Shown here piece by piece: positions 36,443 through 45,185 of a stretch of DNA of 64,000 nucleotides. Positions within the stretch are counted from its first letter, which is position 1. Every line of letters starts with the position of its first letter. The notes under the pieces are model-generated. The model saw nothing but the letters and a program-made list of their open reading frames with translations, had not been told where the DNA came from and made no database searches. The stretch comes from Pseudoalteromonas spongiae UST010723-006 (GTDB lineage: Bacteria; Pseudomonadota; Gammaproteobacteria; Enterobacterales; Alteromonadaceae): NCBI RefSeq assembly GCF_000238255.3, contig NZ_CP011040.1, positions 1,116,001 through 1,180,000 on the forward strand, given 5' to 3'. Made by a program: the position numbers and the translations under genes.

Positions 36443-37956
36443 CACACAATCCCATTGAAAAGTTTGTTATTGTCGGTGGCGGCACCGCAGGTTGGCTTGC
36501 TGCAGCAACGCTTGGCAATATTTTTAAAGACAGCAACACCCAAGTTGAGCTGATTGAATCAGACGAAGTGAATATTATTGGTGTTGGCGAAGCCACGATT
36601 CCGCCGCTTATTGATACCCTAGAAAGCCTCGGCATTGATTTAGTTGAATTTATAAAAGCCACCCAAGCTAGTTTTAAATGGGGTATACAGTTTGAAAACT
36701 GGTATCAAGAATCACATAGCTATTTTCATCCCTTTGGGGAGGTTGGCCAAAAGATTGATGGTCACGAGTTTTACCAATGTTGGCTTAAACAAAAAGCAGA
36801 AGGCGACACCACACCACTAATGGCCTATTCGCCAGAAGCGGTATTATCAGAAAAGAATCGTTTTTTTGTACCGCATCAAGCGATGAATACACCGCTTGCA
36901 GGCGCCCGCTTTGCACTGCACCTTGATGCTGTGCTGGCAGGCCAATACTTACGCAAATTCTCTGAAAATATTGGTGTAAAGCGCACCGTTGGCCATGTTG
37001 AGTCAATTAGTAAGAGCATCGACGGTAATATTGCGTCTGTCACATTAAAATCAGGCGAGACAATTAAGGGTGATTTTTTTATTGATTGTACGGGCTTTAA
37101 GGGCTTACTCATTGGTAATGCACTCAATACCGAATACCAAGATTGGTCCGAGCATTTACCCTGCAACCGCGCAGTTGCTGTGCAAACCAAACTCACAGGA
37201 AATACCAAACCCTATACCGTTTCGCGCGGGCAAAAAGCCGGTTGGAGCTGGCATATTCCGCTGCAACACCGCACAGGTAATGGTTATGTATATTGTGATA
37301 AGTACATCTCCGATGAAGAAGCGATTCAAACCTTACTTGATAATGTTGACGGCGAGCCGCTAACCGAGCCAAGAGTTATCCCATTTGTTACCGGTGTGCG
37401 CGATAAAGTGTGGAATAAAAACTGCCTATCACTTGGCCTTGCACAGGGGTTTTTAGAGCCGCTCGAATCCACTGCAATTCATTTAGTCTCTAAATCACTG
37501 GCACTGTTTGTGCGCATGTTTCCGACTAAAACCCCAAATGCGGTATTACAAAATGAATTTAACCGCCGCATTAGTGGTGATTATCAAGAAATTCGCGACT
37601 TTTTAGTGCTGCACTACTGCACCACTAAACGTGACGACTCAGCGTTTTGGCGCGATTGGCAACAAAAACAAATTCCGGCAAGTTTAGCCACACGCATCGA
37701 ATTTTTTAAACAAAGCGGTGGATTGATCCCAGGTGTTGAAGAGCTATTCCAACCCACCAGCTGGTATGCGGTGTTTGATGGTATGGGAGTAGTGCCTAAT
37801 GGATACAACCCTACCTTAGATGCGCTTAACAGCGAAATGCTTGCAAAAAGCCTAGCGGCTGGCAGAAATGCCCTTGAAAAATGCGCTGAAGCGCAGCCCA
37901 GCCACGATGATTTTTTACAAAAGTACAGTCCTGCCAATGAGGCGATTTTTAACTAA
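36433..37956 (+). CDS. Tryptophan-halogenase-like flavoprotein 2
   Basis: A 507-residue paralogue of the preceding gene, with all the same landmarks: VGGGTAGWLAAATL, GVGEATIPPL, QASFKWGIQFENW (candidate catalytic Lys), GWSWHIPLQHRTGNGYVY, and GFLEPLESTA. Starts inside the end of copy 1. Divergence between the two is substantial, so they probably act on different substrates or as a heteromer. With the receptor and deacylase operon adjacent, a role in modifying or processing an imported compound is plausible but unproven. Confidence 0.85.
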   Translation: MQLTHNPIEKFVIVGGGTAGWLAAATLGNIFKDSNTQVELIESDEVNIIGVGEATIPPLIDTLESLGIDLVEFIKATQASFKWGIQFENWYQESHSYFHPFGEVGQKIDGHEFYQCWLKQKAEGDTTPLMAYSPEAVLSEKNRFFVPHQAMNTPLAGARFALHLDAVLAGQYLRKFSENIGVKRTVGHVESISKSIDGNIASVTLKSGETIKGDFFIDCTGFKGLLIGNALNTEYQDWSEHLPCNRAVAVQTKLTGNTKPYTVSRGQKAGWSWHIPLQHRTGNGYVYCDKYISDEEAIQTLLDNVDGEPLTEPRVIPFVTGVRDKVWNKNCLSLGLAQGFLEPLESTAIHLVSKSLALFVRMFPTKTPNAVLQNEFNRRISGDYQEIRDFLVLHYCTTKRDDSAFWRDWQQKQIPASLATRIEFFKQSGGLIPGVEELFQPTSWYAVFDGMGVVPNGYNPTLDALNSEMLAKSLAAGRNALEKCAEAQPSHDDFLQKYSPANEAIFN

Positions 37957-38034
37957 ATCGCCCTTTGCTTTTGTACAAAGCTCAGTTAAAGTGAGAGAAA
38001 TTGTTTCACGTATGTTGTAAAGGGCTTAGTTATC

Positions 38035-38496
38035 ATGCGTTTATTGGCTTTTATTGTAGGATTATTTTTATCTCAAGCGGTGTTTGCAACACCTGATACC
38101 CTCTTTTTACTACGCCACGCTGAAAAGCGTGATGGTATTAATCCAAACTTGTCTGAGGCGGGTAAAGCTCGTGCAGAGCACCTCGTTAGCATGTTAAAAG
38201 ACAAAAAAATTAAGCACATTTTTAGCACTAATTACAACCGCACCTTAGAAACCGTAAAACCGCTTAGTCAAAAATTGGGCATTGTGGTAACCCATTATAA
38301 CCCGCGTCAGTTAACCGCCTTGGTTAAACAGCTAAAAACATTAAAAGGCAATACCGTAATTGTTGGGCACAGCAACACCACACCACAACTTGTAAAGTTA
38401 TTAACCGATCACGATGTCACCATTAATGAAGATCAGTTTGATGAGCTTTTTGTAATTGAAGGCGGTGCGTTAACCCTGCTTAGTTCTAATAATTAA
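38035..38496 (+). CDS. Periplasmic histidine phosphatase family protein
   Basis: A 153-residue phosphatase of the phosphoglycerate-mutase/SixA branch. Signal peptide (cleavage near AVFAT, about 19), then the RHG-type motif LLRHAEKRD with the phospho-His, FSTNYNRTLETVKPL (second Arg), and VGHSNTTPQL with the second His. The size and secretion signal are Ais-like; substrate could be a periplasmic phosphoester such as a lipid-A or sugar phosphate. It lies 78 bases after the second flavoprotein and may be co-transcribed. Confidence 0.85.
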   Translation: MRLLAFIVGLFLSQAVFATPDTLFLLRHAEKRDGINPNLSEAGKARAEHLVSMLKDKKIKHIFSTNYNRTLETVKPLSQKLGIVVTHYNPRQLTALVKQLKTLKGNTVIVGHSNTTPQLVKLLTDHDVTINEDQFDELFVIEGGALTLLSSNN

Positions 38497-38539
38497 ACCT
38501 TAGCTTTGAGCAAGCAGCACCCATTGGGGTTTGCTCATA

Positions 38540-38572
38540 AATACGGGTAACTCGTTATTGAGAGCCCGTATT
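38540..38572. terminator. Bidirectional terminator between convergent genes
   Basis: AATACGGG and CCCGTATT pair, and CTC/GAG inside extends the stem. It lies between the phosphatase (plus) and the DsbA-like gene (minus). Confidence 0.65.
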
Positions 38573-38654
38573 ATTTAGCTTATTGAATACAAAACTATGC
38601 GTTTAGCACTTTTCTAAAATCCGGCCACCAAACACGCCGCATAAATACTGCCAA

Positions 38655-39266
38655 TTATTGTGAAATACGGTTAAATCGCTGTGCTAATTCGTTAAATGTG
38701 CAAAAGCCAAGGGCCAAAGGGTAAACGTGATTATGTCCATCAAGGTAAAACAAGGCAGGAAAACCGGTTACGTTTAACTGCTTTGTAATATAAAGGTGTT
38801 GTGTAAGCGTTTTTTGCGTTTGCTCAGACTTAAGGCTATGAACAAACTCATCTTTATTTAATCCAATTGTTGCGGCACACTCAATTAACGTGTTTTCTAA
38901 CGATGGGTTTTGCGCCTTTTGGTAATACGCTGTTTGAATTGCATTGACCATTTTTTCAGCCCCATTCTCCAGTAAATCATTCGCCACAATCACCGCGCGA
39001 CACGCTAAATAGGTTGAGCGATACGGCGTATTGCAGTGCCAATAATCATGATTAAATGTGACCTGTGTTTTCGCTTCAATTTGCTGCCAATAGGCGGCAA
39101 TTGTCGTGCGCATTTGCTCGCTCATGGGTTGATTATTATCAGGGGCAAGTCCGCCCATAACCCATTCAACATGGATATGTGAATGCATTTCAAAAAACGC
39201 TTCCAGCTCAGGTTTAAACCCGTAACACCAGGCACACATTGGGTCCATTACATAAATAAAACGCAT
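38655..39266 (-). CDS. DsbA-family thiol oxidoreductase (FrnE-like)
   Basis: A 203-residue thioredoxin-fold protein with a helical insertion. The redox motif is CAWC in YVMDPMCAWCYGFKPEL at the N-terminus; cis-Pro lies in NVTGFPALFYLDGH near the C-terminus. No signal peptide, so it is cytosolic, unlike true DsbA. Third gene of the sigma-factor operon, ten bases after the membrane protein. A redox role downstream of an ECF sigma factor would fit an oxidative or disulfide-stress response; this is inference. Confidence 0.85.
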   Translation of the reverse strand: MRFIYVMDPMCAWCYGFKPELEAFFEMHSHIHVEWVMGGLAPDNNQPMSEQMRTTIAAYWQQIEAKTQVTFNHDYWHCNTPYRSTYLACRAVIVANDLLENGAEKMVNAIQTAYYQKAQNPSLENTLIECAATIGLNKDEFVHSLKSEQTQKTLTQHLYITKQLNVTGFPALFYLDGHNHVYPLALGFCTFNELAQRFNRISQ

Positions 39267-39275
39267 ATTTTCGCC

Positions 39276-39896
39276 TTAACTACACACACTGGCTTTACCT
39301 GTTTTACGCAGCGCATAAGGACTACCCTGCTCATCTAATACCAACGCTAACCACTGACCCGTGTGCGTACTATCAAATAAATTCGAAGACGCCATTAATT
39401 CAGCAACAACCTCACGTTTTATTTTTATTAAAGTCGAACCATCACAGCTCTCTAAATGCCAATCTAATTGCGTATTAAGCACCTTAACGGTCATTATATT
39501 TGTATTATCTGATGCGTTGTTAAAGTGTCGATTTAAGTTCGCTATTTGCGCATTACGGTCATTTTCTAACGCATTTTTTTGAGTCGTAATAAACCAACTT
39601 AGTGTTTCTGATTGACGTTCTACTACAGCCACTTGATAGTAATTCGCTTCATTAATCTGGCTATATTGAGGCGTAGCCTCACGCTGCACTTGGTTGAACA
39701 CAACAAATCCGAACATCGTTAACGCAGCAATGCTCATAGCAAATTGAAGACGGTAAAAAAGTTTAGATTTTGGTTTTTTTATCGACTTAGCAATAATGTT
39801 ATCACTAAATTCACGCCTCTGCTTTACGCTTGAGTGCAGTTGTTGTTTGCGCTTTTTATAGAGCGAATCAATTAGTTCGTCTGCTTTATTACTCAT
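39276..39896 (-). CDS. Single-TM membrane protein, candidate anti-sigma factor
   Basis: A 206-residue bitopic protein: about 46 cytoplasmic residues rich in Lys/Arg, one TM (about 47-67, FYRLQFAMSIAALTMFGFVVF), then a periplasmic domain of about 140 residues with two Cys (SCDGS and the C-terminal SVCS). Its gene overlaps the ECF sigma gene by eight bases, the usual arrangement for a cognate anti-sigma. It lacks the HxxxCxxC zinc anti-sigma motif, so if it inhibits the sigma factor it does so by another fold. Confidence 0.6.
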   Translation of the reverse strand: MSNKADELIDSLYKKRKQQLHSSVKQRREFSDNIIAKSIKKPKSKLFYRLQFAMSIAALTMFGFVVFNQVQREATPQYSQINEANYYQVAVVERQSETLSWFITTQKNALENDRNAQIANLNRHFNNASDNTNIMTVKVLNTQLDWHLESCDGSTLIKIKREVVAELMASSNLFDSTHTGQWLALVLDEQGSPYALRKTGKASVCS

Positions 39897-40446
39897 CTGC
39901 GTGCCCTTTCAGCATATTGCGTAAATTTTGTTTTGCGTAGCGTAGTCGTGATTTTATTGTCTCAAACTCGCACCCTGTAATATGTGCAATTTCATCAACC
40001 GAAAACCCTTCTTTTTGCAGAATAAACGCTTCTCGTTGGTAAAAGTTGAGTGCGTTAAGCGCACTATCAAGTACCGCCAACATGTCATCGCCGCTCACGT
40101 CTTGTGATTGGCCGCATACTAGCTGCACATCATCTAGCTGAGTGAGTTTATTTTGGCTGCGAAATTCATCAATCAGTAAACGCCTTGCAATCATAAACAA
40201 CCAAGATTTAAACGAAACTGATGTTTTAAATAACGCTTTTTTTTCAATCACTTTAAGCCATGTTTTTTGACTAATATCTTGCGCAAGTACTTGATCTGAC
40301 TGACTTACCAGAAAGTGATATAAATCGTCATAATAAGCATCTACCAATTGATTTAAATACCGCTTTTTCCCTGAATCACGGTACCGCATCATGATTTCCT
40401 CTGCGCTGAGGTCTGCACTAAGCCAAGTAGTCAAAGTTAACAACAT
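39889..40446 (-). CDS. ECF-type RNA polymerase sigma factor
   Basis: A 185-residue sigma-70-family factor. Region 2 (about 25-90: LVDAYYDDLYHFLVSQ, DISQKTWLKVIEKK, FKSWLFMIARRLLIDEFR) and region 4 (about 125-175: FYQREAFILQKEGFSVDEIA, CEFETIKSRLRYAKQNL) are clear. Start has GGAG nine bases upstream. It leads an operon with the membrane protein and the DsbA-like protein. The tonB-type gene lies 153 bases upstream on the same strand and could be a target or separate unit. Confidence 0.92.
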   Translation of the reverse strand: MLLTLTTWLSADLSAEEIMMRYRDSGKKRYLNQLVDAYYDDLYHFLVSQSDQVLAQDISQKTWLKVIEKKALFKTSVSFKSWLFMIARRLLIDEFRSQNKLTQLDDVQLVCGQSQDVSGDDMLAVLDSALNALNFYQREAFILQKEGFSVDEIAHITGCEFETIKSRLRYAKQNLRNMLKGHADE

Positions 40447-40599
40447 CTATAACGACTCCTTTTGCTCGTTGATCCAACTTTTGCGTAGACGCTGTGTTAG
40501 GGGTTAAGCGTATTTATGAAAAATACGCTCGTAAGGTTTTTAAAACAACACAATAAGTCTTTTACATTCGCAAAAACAACCCCTAAACATAACAGCACT

Positions 40600-41241
40600 T
40601 TATTCTTGCGCTAATTTAAATTCAAGCAACACTGACTGGTTTGTCTGAATATATGCCACCCCGTTATCAATAGATGGTTTATACTTCCAGCGTTTCAACG
40701 CTTTTAGTGCAGCTGTATTAAAAACACGTTTAGGTTCAGCAGCAGTTACTTGCGCATCGATAACACGGCCGGTTTTATCAATACTAAACGTCAACTTTAC
40801 CCAGCCCTCAATGCCATCGCGAGCTGCACCTACAGGATACTTAGGTGGCACACGCACAATTGGGCTTGCCTGCCCACTTTGCGACATAAGGCTAGGCGCA
40901 CTGCTTGGCATACTGCCAATAGACACATTTAAGTTGGGTGCAAATGTTAACGGAACATTGCTCGACACATTTGCTGGCGCTTCCATAACATGTTTTGGAG
41001 GCTGCGTTAATTTGGGTGGTGGTTGAATTTTAGTTTTCTGCTTAACCTCTGAAATTTCGCGCGCTTGGTATAAAGCAATATCAATAATTGGCTTGGGCGC
41101 ATCAACAATGCGATTTGGCGATTTAATTAAAAACTGCATAAACGCGAACAAACTAAATGTCACAGCCAACGCAGCAATAAAGCAAAGTGCTAGTTTTAGT
41201 ATCGGAGTTTGTGGCTCGAAAGTATCAAGTTGCAATAACAT
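40600..41241 (-). CDS. TonB family energy-transducing protein
   Basis: A 213-residue periplasm-spanning protein. One N-terminal TM (about 14-35), a Pro/Lys-rich middle segment (KIQPPPKLTQPPKH), and the C-terminal TonB domain (about 130-213) with PPKYPVGAARDGIEGWV, FSIDKTGRVIDAQV and ALKALKRWKYKPSI. It passes proton-motive energy to outer-membrane receptors. No exbB/exbD lie beside it, so it must borrow them from another locus. It may serve any of the receptors here. Confidence 0.92.
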   Translation of the reverse strand: MLLQLDTFEPQTPILKLALCFIAALAVTFSLFAFMQFLIKSPNRIVDAPKPIIDIALYQAREISEVKQKTKIQPPPKLTQPPKHVMEAPANVSSNVPLTFAPNLNVSIGSMPSSAPSLMSQSGQASPIVRVPPKYPVGAARDGIEGWVKLTFSIDKTGRVIDAQVTAAEPKRVFNTAALKALKRWKYKPSIDNGVAYIQTNQSVLLEFKLAQE

Positions 41242-41526
41242 AGGCTTTCCCTTTTTTAATTGAGTTACCTATAAAACGCAGCGCCATACAAAAAGGGGTA
41301 AAATTTTTTTAATAATTTTGAGTTTAAATCTCAACCTTTCAAATTATAAAAAGTTATCAACGCATTACGCCCCGTTTTGGTTCAGTAAAATCAATAAAAA
41401 AATCGCTTACTTAAGTTAACGCCCATTTCTTTTCTAAAACTTTTTAAACCTTTTTAAGCCCTGCTACGACTTATTAAATAACCAAAGCGATAAATGCTTT
41501 ACTTAACACACAATAGGAATAGCGAT
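41242..41526. other. Intergenic region before the small membrane ORF
   Basis: AT-rich sequence between the divergent TonB gene and the 46-residue ORF; it should contain both promoters, but no convincing operator was seen. The ribosome site AGGA at about 41515 precedes the small ORF. Confidence 0.35.
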
Positions 41527-41667
41527 ATGAACACTTCAAATGCGTTTGATTTATTATTTACGGCAGGTTTAACTACATTTGTTGTTGCAAGCCTGATTAC
41601 TGCGGGCATGACATTAGCACTGGTAACAGGAACATTAATTGGCGCAAGCTACCTCGTGTTTAAATAA
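41527..41667 (+). CDS. Small membrane protein, 46 residues
   Basis: ATG with AGGA eight bases upstream, 46 codons, TAA stop. The sequence is MNTSNAFDLLFTAGLTTFV followed by a hydrophobic stretch rich in Ala/Gly/Leu/Val/Thr (about residues 15-43) that could form one long or two short TM helices, ending YLVFK. No family was recognised. A good terminator follows 58 bases later with only a seven-codon ORF between, so it is a compact expressed unit. Small size makes the call uncertain, but ribosome site, composition and terminator agree. Confidence 0.55.
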   Translation: MNTSNAFDLLFTAGLTTFVVASLITAGMTLALVTGTLIGASYLVFK

Positions 41668-41724
41668 TTTAACACATAGCTTAAACACATAAGGGGTTAT
41701 ATATGGCACTAAACTCTCTAAATT

Positions 41725-41760
41725 AAAAAAGCACTTAGCTTGGCGCAAAGTGCTTTTTTA
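41725..41760 (+). terminator. Terminator after the small membrane ORF
   Basis: AAAAAAGCACTT and AAGTGCTTTTTT pair over twelve bases around an eleven-base loop, with a clear T run. Confidence 0.85.
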
Positions 41761-41808
41761 TTGTGCCTAGATTAACTTAGATTCGATTGTTAACGTGTTT
41801 ACACGCAT

Positions 41809-42084
41809 TTATTTATCGGCTTGCTTAATTGCCAATGAGTATTTTGAGTCTGCTTTTACAATTTCCACCCACGCTAATTTTTTAGTGTCTGACGGCTTAT
41901 CGTAGGTATACACGCAGCGTAATACTTTCTCACTTTCACTTTTAAGCACCGCACCTTGCGAGTATTTATGTTGTTTATCGTCGTAGCAAAACTGTGTATT
42001 TTCATCTTGCTTTTTTGCGTCTGCACTTATAGTAAACGATGCAAAAGCAGCAGAAAAGGCCAGCACTGTTAATATTTTTGTCAT
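41809..42084 (-). CDS. Secreted DUF1496-like (YnjH-type) small protein
   Basis: A 91-residue periplasmic protein. Signal peptide about 1-23 (ending ISADAKK). Mature part FCYDDKQHKYSQGAVLKSES then VLRCVYTY has the two Cys and the YSxGA pattern I associate with DUF1496. Likely one intramolecular disulfide. No function is known. Monocistronic and well separated from both neighbours. Confidence 0.65.
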   Translation of the reverse strand: MTKILTVLAFSAAFASFTISADAKKQDENTQFCYDDKQHKYSQGAVLKSESEKVLRCVYTYDKPSDTKKLAWVEIVKADSKYSLAIKQADK

Positions 42085-42274
42085 TGGAATGTTTCCTTAC
42101 ATTGATTAATTTTTTTTAAAATAGTGTGTTACCGTATTTTATCTTTCAACTTCAATTAGTCTTATTTCACTATGCCATAAGTGAGTCATCGTACTCATAA
42201 TCCGCCTTAAACATTGTAAGTACGGTTGACTATTGAACGAATAATTTTAGATTCAACCATATTATATTACCTAT

Positions 42275-42295
42275 AAAAAGCGAGTTTTACTCGCT
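42275..42295 (-). terminator. Terminator overlapping the end of the amidohydrolase gene
   Basis: On the minus strand AGCGAG-TAAAA-CTCGCT is followed by TTTTTA. The stem includes the last codons and stop of the amidohydrolase gene. Confidence 0.7.
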
Positions 42296-44035
42296 ACGAC
42301 GATAAACGGTGTCACCACGACTAATGGTTTCAATCACCTGTAAATCTTTTAACGTTTCAGGTGCAACTTTAAGCGGGTTCTTGTTCAAAATAATTAAATC
42401 GGCCTGTTTGCCCTCTTTTAAACTACCTTTACTGTTTTCTTCAAAGTGCTGATAGGCAGGCCAAATCGTCATTGATTTTAAACCTGTGTAGGCATCTACA
42501 CGCTGATCGGGTCCAAGTACTTTATTGGTTCGCGTAGTGCGATTTACTGTGGCATCCAATACTCTAAAAGAGCTTGGCAATGCGACAGGCGCATCATGGT
42601 GGCTACTAAAAACCATTCCTGCATCAAGTATTGCTTTGGTTGGCGAAATAAAATCAGCTCGCGGAAGACCTAACACCGAGTCGCGATGCCAATCGCCCCA
42701 ATAAAAGGTATGCATTGGGAAAAGCGCTGGGAAAATACCTGCATCTTTTAATCGTGCTACTTGATCTTGTCGTATTGTTTGGCCATGAATTAGCACCGGG
42801 CGACGGTCTTTTTTGCCAAGTTTATTGTTAGCTTTTTCTACAGCAGTAATAAATTGTTCAATTGCCGCATCACCATTGGCATGGGTTAATACCTGCCAAT
42901 CATTCTTAAACGCGGTTTCGACATAGTTATAGGCTGTATCATCTTTAAATGTTGGGTAGCCAACATACTCATTATTTTGCCCATGAGGTGGGTGAAAATA
43001 GGGCTGCGTTAACCACGCTGTTTTGCCTTGTGGTGAACCATCAAAATTTAACTTAACACCACCTATGCGAAAATGATTTGTGTACGTTGGTGCATTATAA
43101 GGCGAAGTCATAAAGTCACTGCTTGTGGGCATATCGGCATATGCAACAACATCTATTAGCAGTTGCCCTTTAGTTGATGCGCGTTTAAGCGCTTGATAAC
43201 CATCAGTGGTTGCACGGCCCTCTTGCGCGGTGGTGTAGCCAAATTTCGCATACATCTTTTGCGCCGCTTCTAACATAGTATCTTGCAAGCTTTGATCGAT
43301 GAGTTTATTGAGGCTAAATAACACTGCAAAGTGTGCGTTTTCTTCAAGCACACCATTTGGCTCTTTGCTACCTTCAATACGGCGAATAACACCGCCCTCT
43401 GGGTTAGGTGACTCTGCGTTTATTCCGCTTAGTTCGAGCGCCTTACTATTTGCCACACTTAAATGGCCCGAAGTATGCACAATCAACACCGGCTTGTCGG
43501 TACTTACCTTGTCCAGGTCCTCTTTAGTAGGATAGCGGTCAAGTTCTGCATCGTCATAGCCAAAGCCTAAAATCCAACCTGTTTTCTCGATAAATAAGCG
43601 TTGCGTTTGCTCTTGGTCAGCCGCTTTTAATATCTCAATAATGCTGTCTACTGTATTTGCTTTTCCATCAGGCGGCGGTAAAACATTGGCCACCACGGCT
43701 TGAAGCCCTACACCATAAACATGGCTATGCGGGTCAACAAACCCCGGTAACAGTGCCTTACCTTTTAAATCAATCAGTGCAGTTTTACCAAACTTATGCG
43801 CCATAGCGCTTTTTTTATCACCGACAAAAATGATTTTTTCACCAAGGGTTGCGATTGCTTCTGCGTATTGAGGCGTATCACCTTCCATAGTTAATATGTC
43901 ACCACCAAAGTAAATTCTATCGGCTGCTGTTACTACAAGCGGTTTTGACACTGCCTCACTTTGTGTTAGTTTTTCTGAAAAGCAGCCAGTTAATGTAAGC
44001 CCAACAGCGCCTGCTATCATCCAATGCCATTTCAT
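42287..44035 (-). CDS. Amidohydrolase family lipoprotein (YtcJ/Amidohydro_3-like)
   Basis: A 582-residue exported hydrolase anchored as a lipoprotein: lipobox LTLTGC with Cys at about residue 18. The amidohydrolase fold shows GFVDPHSHVYG (first metal motif), HTSGHLSVANSKALE, THANGDAAI and SSHHDAPVALPSSFRVLDA, then a C-terminal beta-sandwich with GSLKEGKQADLIILNKNP. Family members hydrolyse amide or carbamate-type bonds; substrate is unknown. Single-gene unit; the LysR gene just upstream runs the same direction and could be its regulator. Confidence 0.88.
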   Translation of the reverse strand: MKWHWMIAGAVGLTLTGCFSEKLTQSEAVSKPLVVTAADRIYFGGDILTMEGDTPQYAEAIATLGEKIIFVGDKKSAMAHKFGKTALIDLKGKALLPGFVDPHSHVYGVGLQAVVANVLPPPDGKANTVDSIIEILKAADQEQTQRLFIEKTGWILGFGYDDAELDRYPTKEDLDKVSTDKPVLIVHTSGHLSVANSKALELSGINAESPNPEGGVIRRIEGSKEPNGVLEENAHFAVLFSLNKLIDQSLQDTMLEAAQKMYAKFGYTTAQEGRATTDGYQALKRASTKGQLLIDVVAYADMPTSSDFMTSPYNAPTYTNHFRIGGVKLNFDGSPQGKTAWLTQPYFHPPHGQNNEYVGYPTFKDDTAYNYVETAFKNDWQVLTHANGDAAIEQFITAVEKANNKLGKKDRRPVLIHGQTIRQDQVARLKDAGIFPALFPMHTFYWGDWHRDSVLGLPRADFISPTKAILDAGMVFSSHHDAPVALPSSFRVLDATVNRTTRTNKVLGPDQRVDAYTGLKSMTIWPAYQHFEENSKGSLKEGKQADLIILNKNPLKVAPETLKDLQVIETISRGDTVYRRSE

Positions 44036-44179
44036 AACGTACTCTCCTTTACTTAAGTTTGTGAACTCGCTTTATCAATTCGCACTCACTAAAACCAGTA
44101 AACCGCATCTCATTCAAAAAGGGAACAAATTGTTTAAGCGATTATTATTTGAGATCAAAAATTAGCGACTGTCGGTCTC

Positions 44180-45073
44180 TCAAGTTAATTTTTTTTGTAA
44201 TAGCTCAACAAACTTTCTAACTTTCGGCGATAAATGCTTACGGCTCGGATATACCGCATACACATGGACTTCCGTCGTTGGAAAATCGGCAAACAGTACT
44301 TCAATATCGTCATTCTGCAACGCCTCTGCTAAAAAAAATTCGGGCAGGCGCACAATTCCATGACCGTCTAACGCCATTGCCAATTCCATATGGCCGTTAT
44401 TACTGCGAATACGTTCTTTCACAGGTACGGTAAACTCACTGCCATTTTTATCGATAAAGTCCCATTTATCGGCCTTTTTTAAATTGCTATAACAAATGCA
44501 GTGATGATTAGACAACTCACGTGGGTGATGAGGTTTACCATAACGCTCAATATATTTTTTACTGATAACGGTATACGTTGGAACACTAGTCAGTCGTTTA
44601 CAAATTAACGTGGAATCATCCAGTGCAGGCGTTGCACGAATAGCTAAGTCGTAGCCTTCATTAATTAAATCAACTTTTTCATCGCTAATATTCCACTCTA
44701 AACTGACATTGGGATAAAGCGATAAGTATTCAGACAATGCAGGCTGTAACAGCCCTTTACTCAAGCCAAGCGGACAGCTCACTTTTAAACTGCCTTTAGG
44801 TTTTTCATCACTTGGTGAGATCGATTGCAGCGCCTGCTCAGTATCATTCACCAGCTGCTCGCAGTGATTAAAAAACACTTGCCCCTCAGGCGTGAGTGAA
44901 ATAGAGCGTGTGGTTCGATTTAATAGGCGCACGCCTACACGCTCTTCTAACTTACTGATTACTTTACTAACATGAGAGTTTGAATGATTCATCGCCTCAG
45001 CAGCTGCACCAAAACCACCCAGTTTTACCACTTGCACAAAGATGGGAATACCATCAAATATATTATTAGCCAT
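44180..45073 (-). CDS. LysR-family transcriptional regulator
   Basis: A 297-residue regulator: winged helix at 1-62 (FDGIPIFVQVVKLGGFGAAA, helix SNSHVSKVISKLEERVGVRL, NRTTRSISLTPEG) and a LysR substrate-binding domain (about 90-295). The phrasing NRTTRSISLT puts it in the CrgA/DsdC-like group common beside oxidoreductases. It is divergent from the FMN reductase gene with about 110 bases between, the classic LysR arrangement, so that reductase is the probable target. Confidence 0.92.
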   Translation of the reverse strand: MANNIFDGIPIFVQVVKLGGFGAAAEAMNHSNSHVSKVISKLEERVGVRLLNRTTRSISLTPEGQVFFNHCEQLVNDTEQALQSISPSDEKPKGSLKVSCPLGLSKGLLQPALSEYLSLYPNVSLEWNISDEKVDLINEGYDLAIRATPALDDSTLICKRLTSVPTYTVISKKYIERYGKPHHPRELSNHHCICYSNLKKADKWDFIDKNGSEFTVPVKERIRSNNGHMELAMALDGHGIVRLPEFFLAEALQNDDIEVLFADFPTTEVHVYAVYPSRKHLSPKVRKFVELLQKKLT

Positions 45074-45185
45074 ATGGAAACAGTATTTTAATTTTATAAG
45101 TATTAATATCGTAAAGGAATTAATATAACCTTATATTCAACAAGTCAAGGTAACTACTTAATTAGAATTCGTGTCGGAGAGCATT

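Noticed and set aside
34904..37956. A natural-product (halogenated alkaloid) gene cluster
   Set aside because: No flavin reductase, synthase, prenyltransferase or oxidase genes accompany the halogenase-like pair; the surroundings are sugar catabolism.
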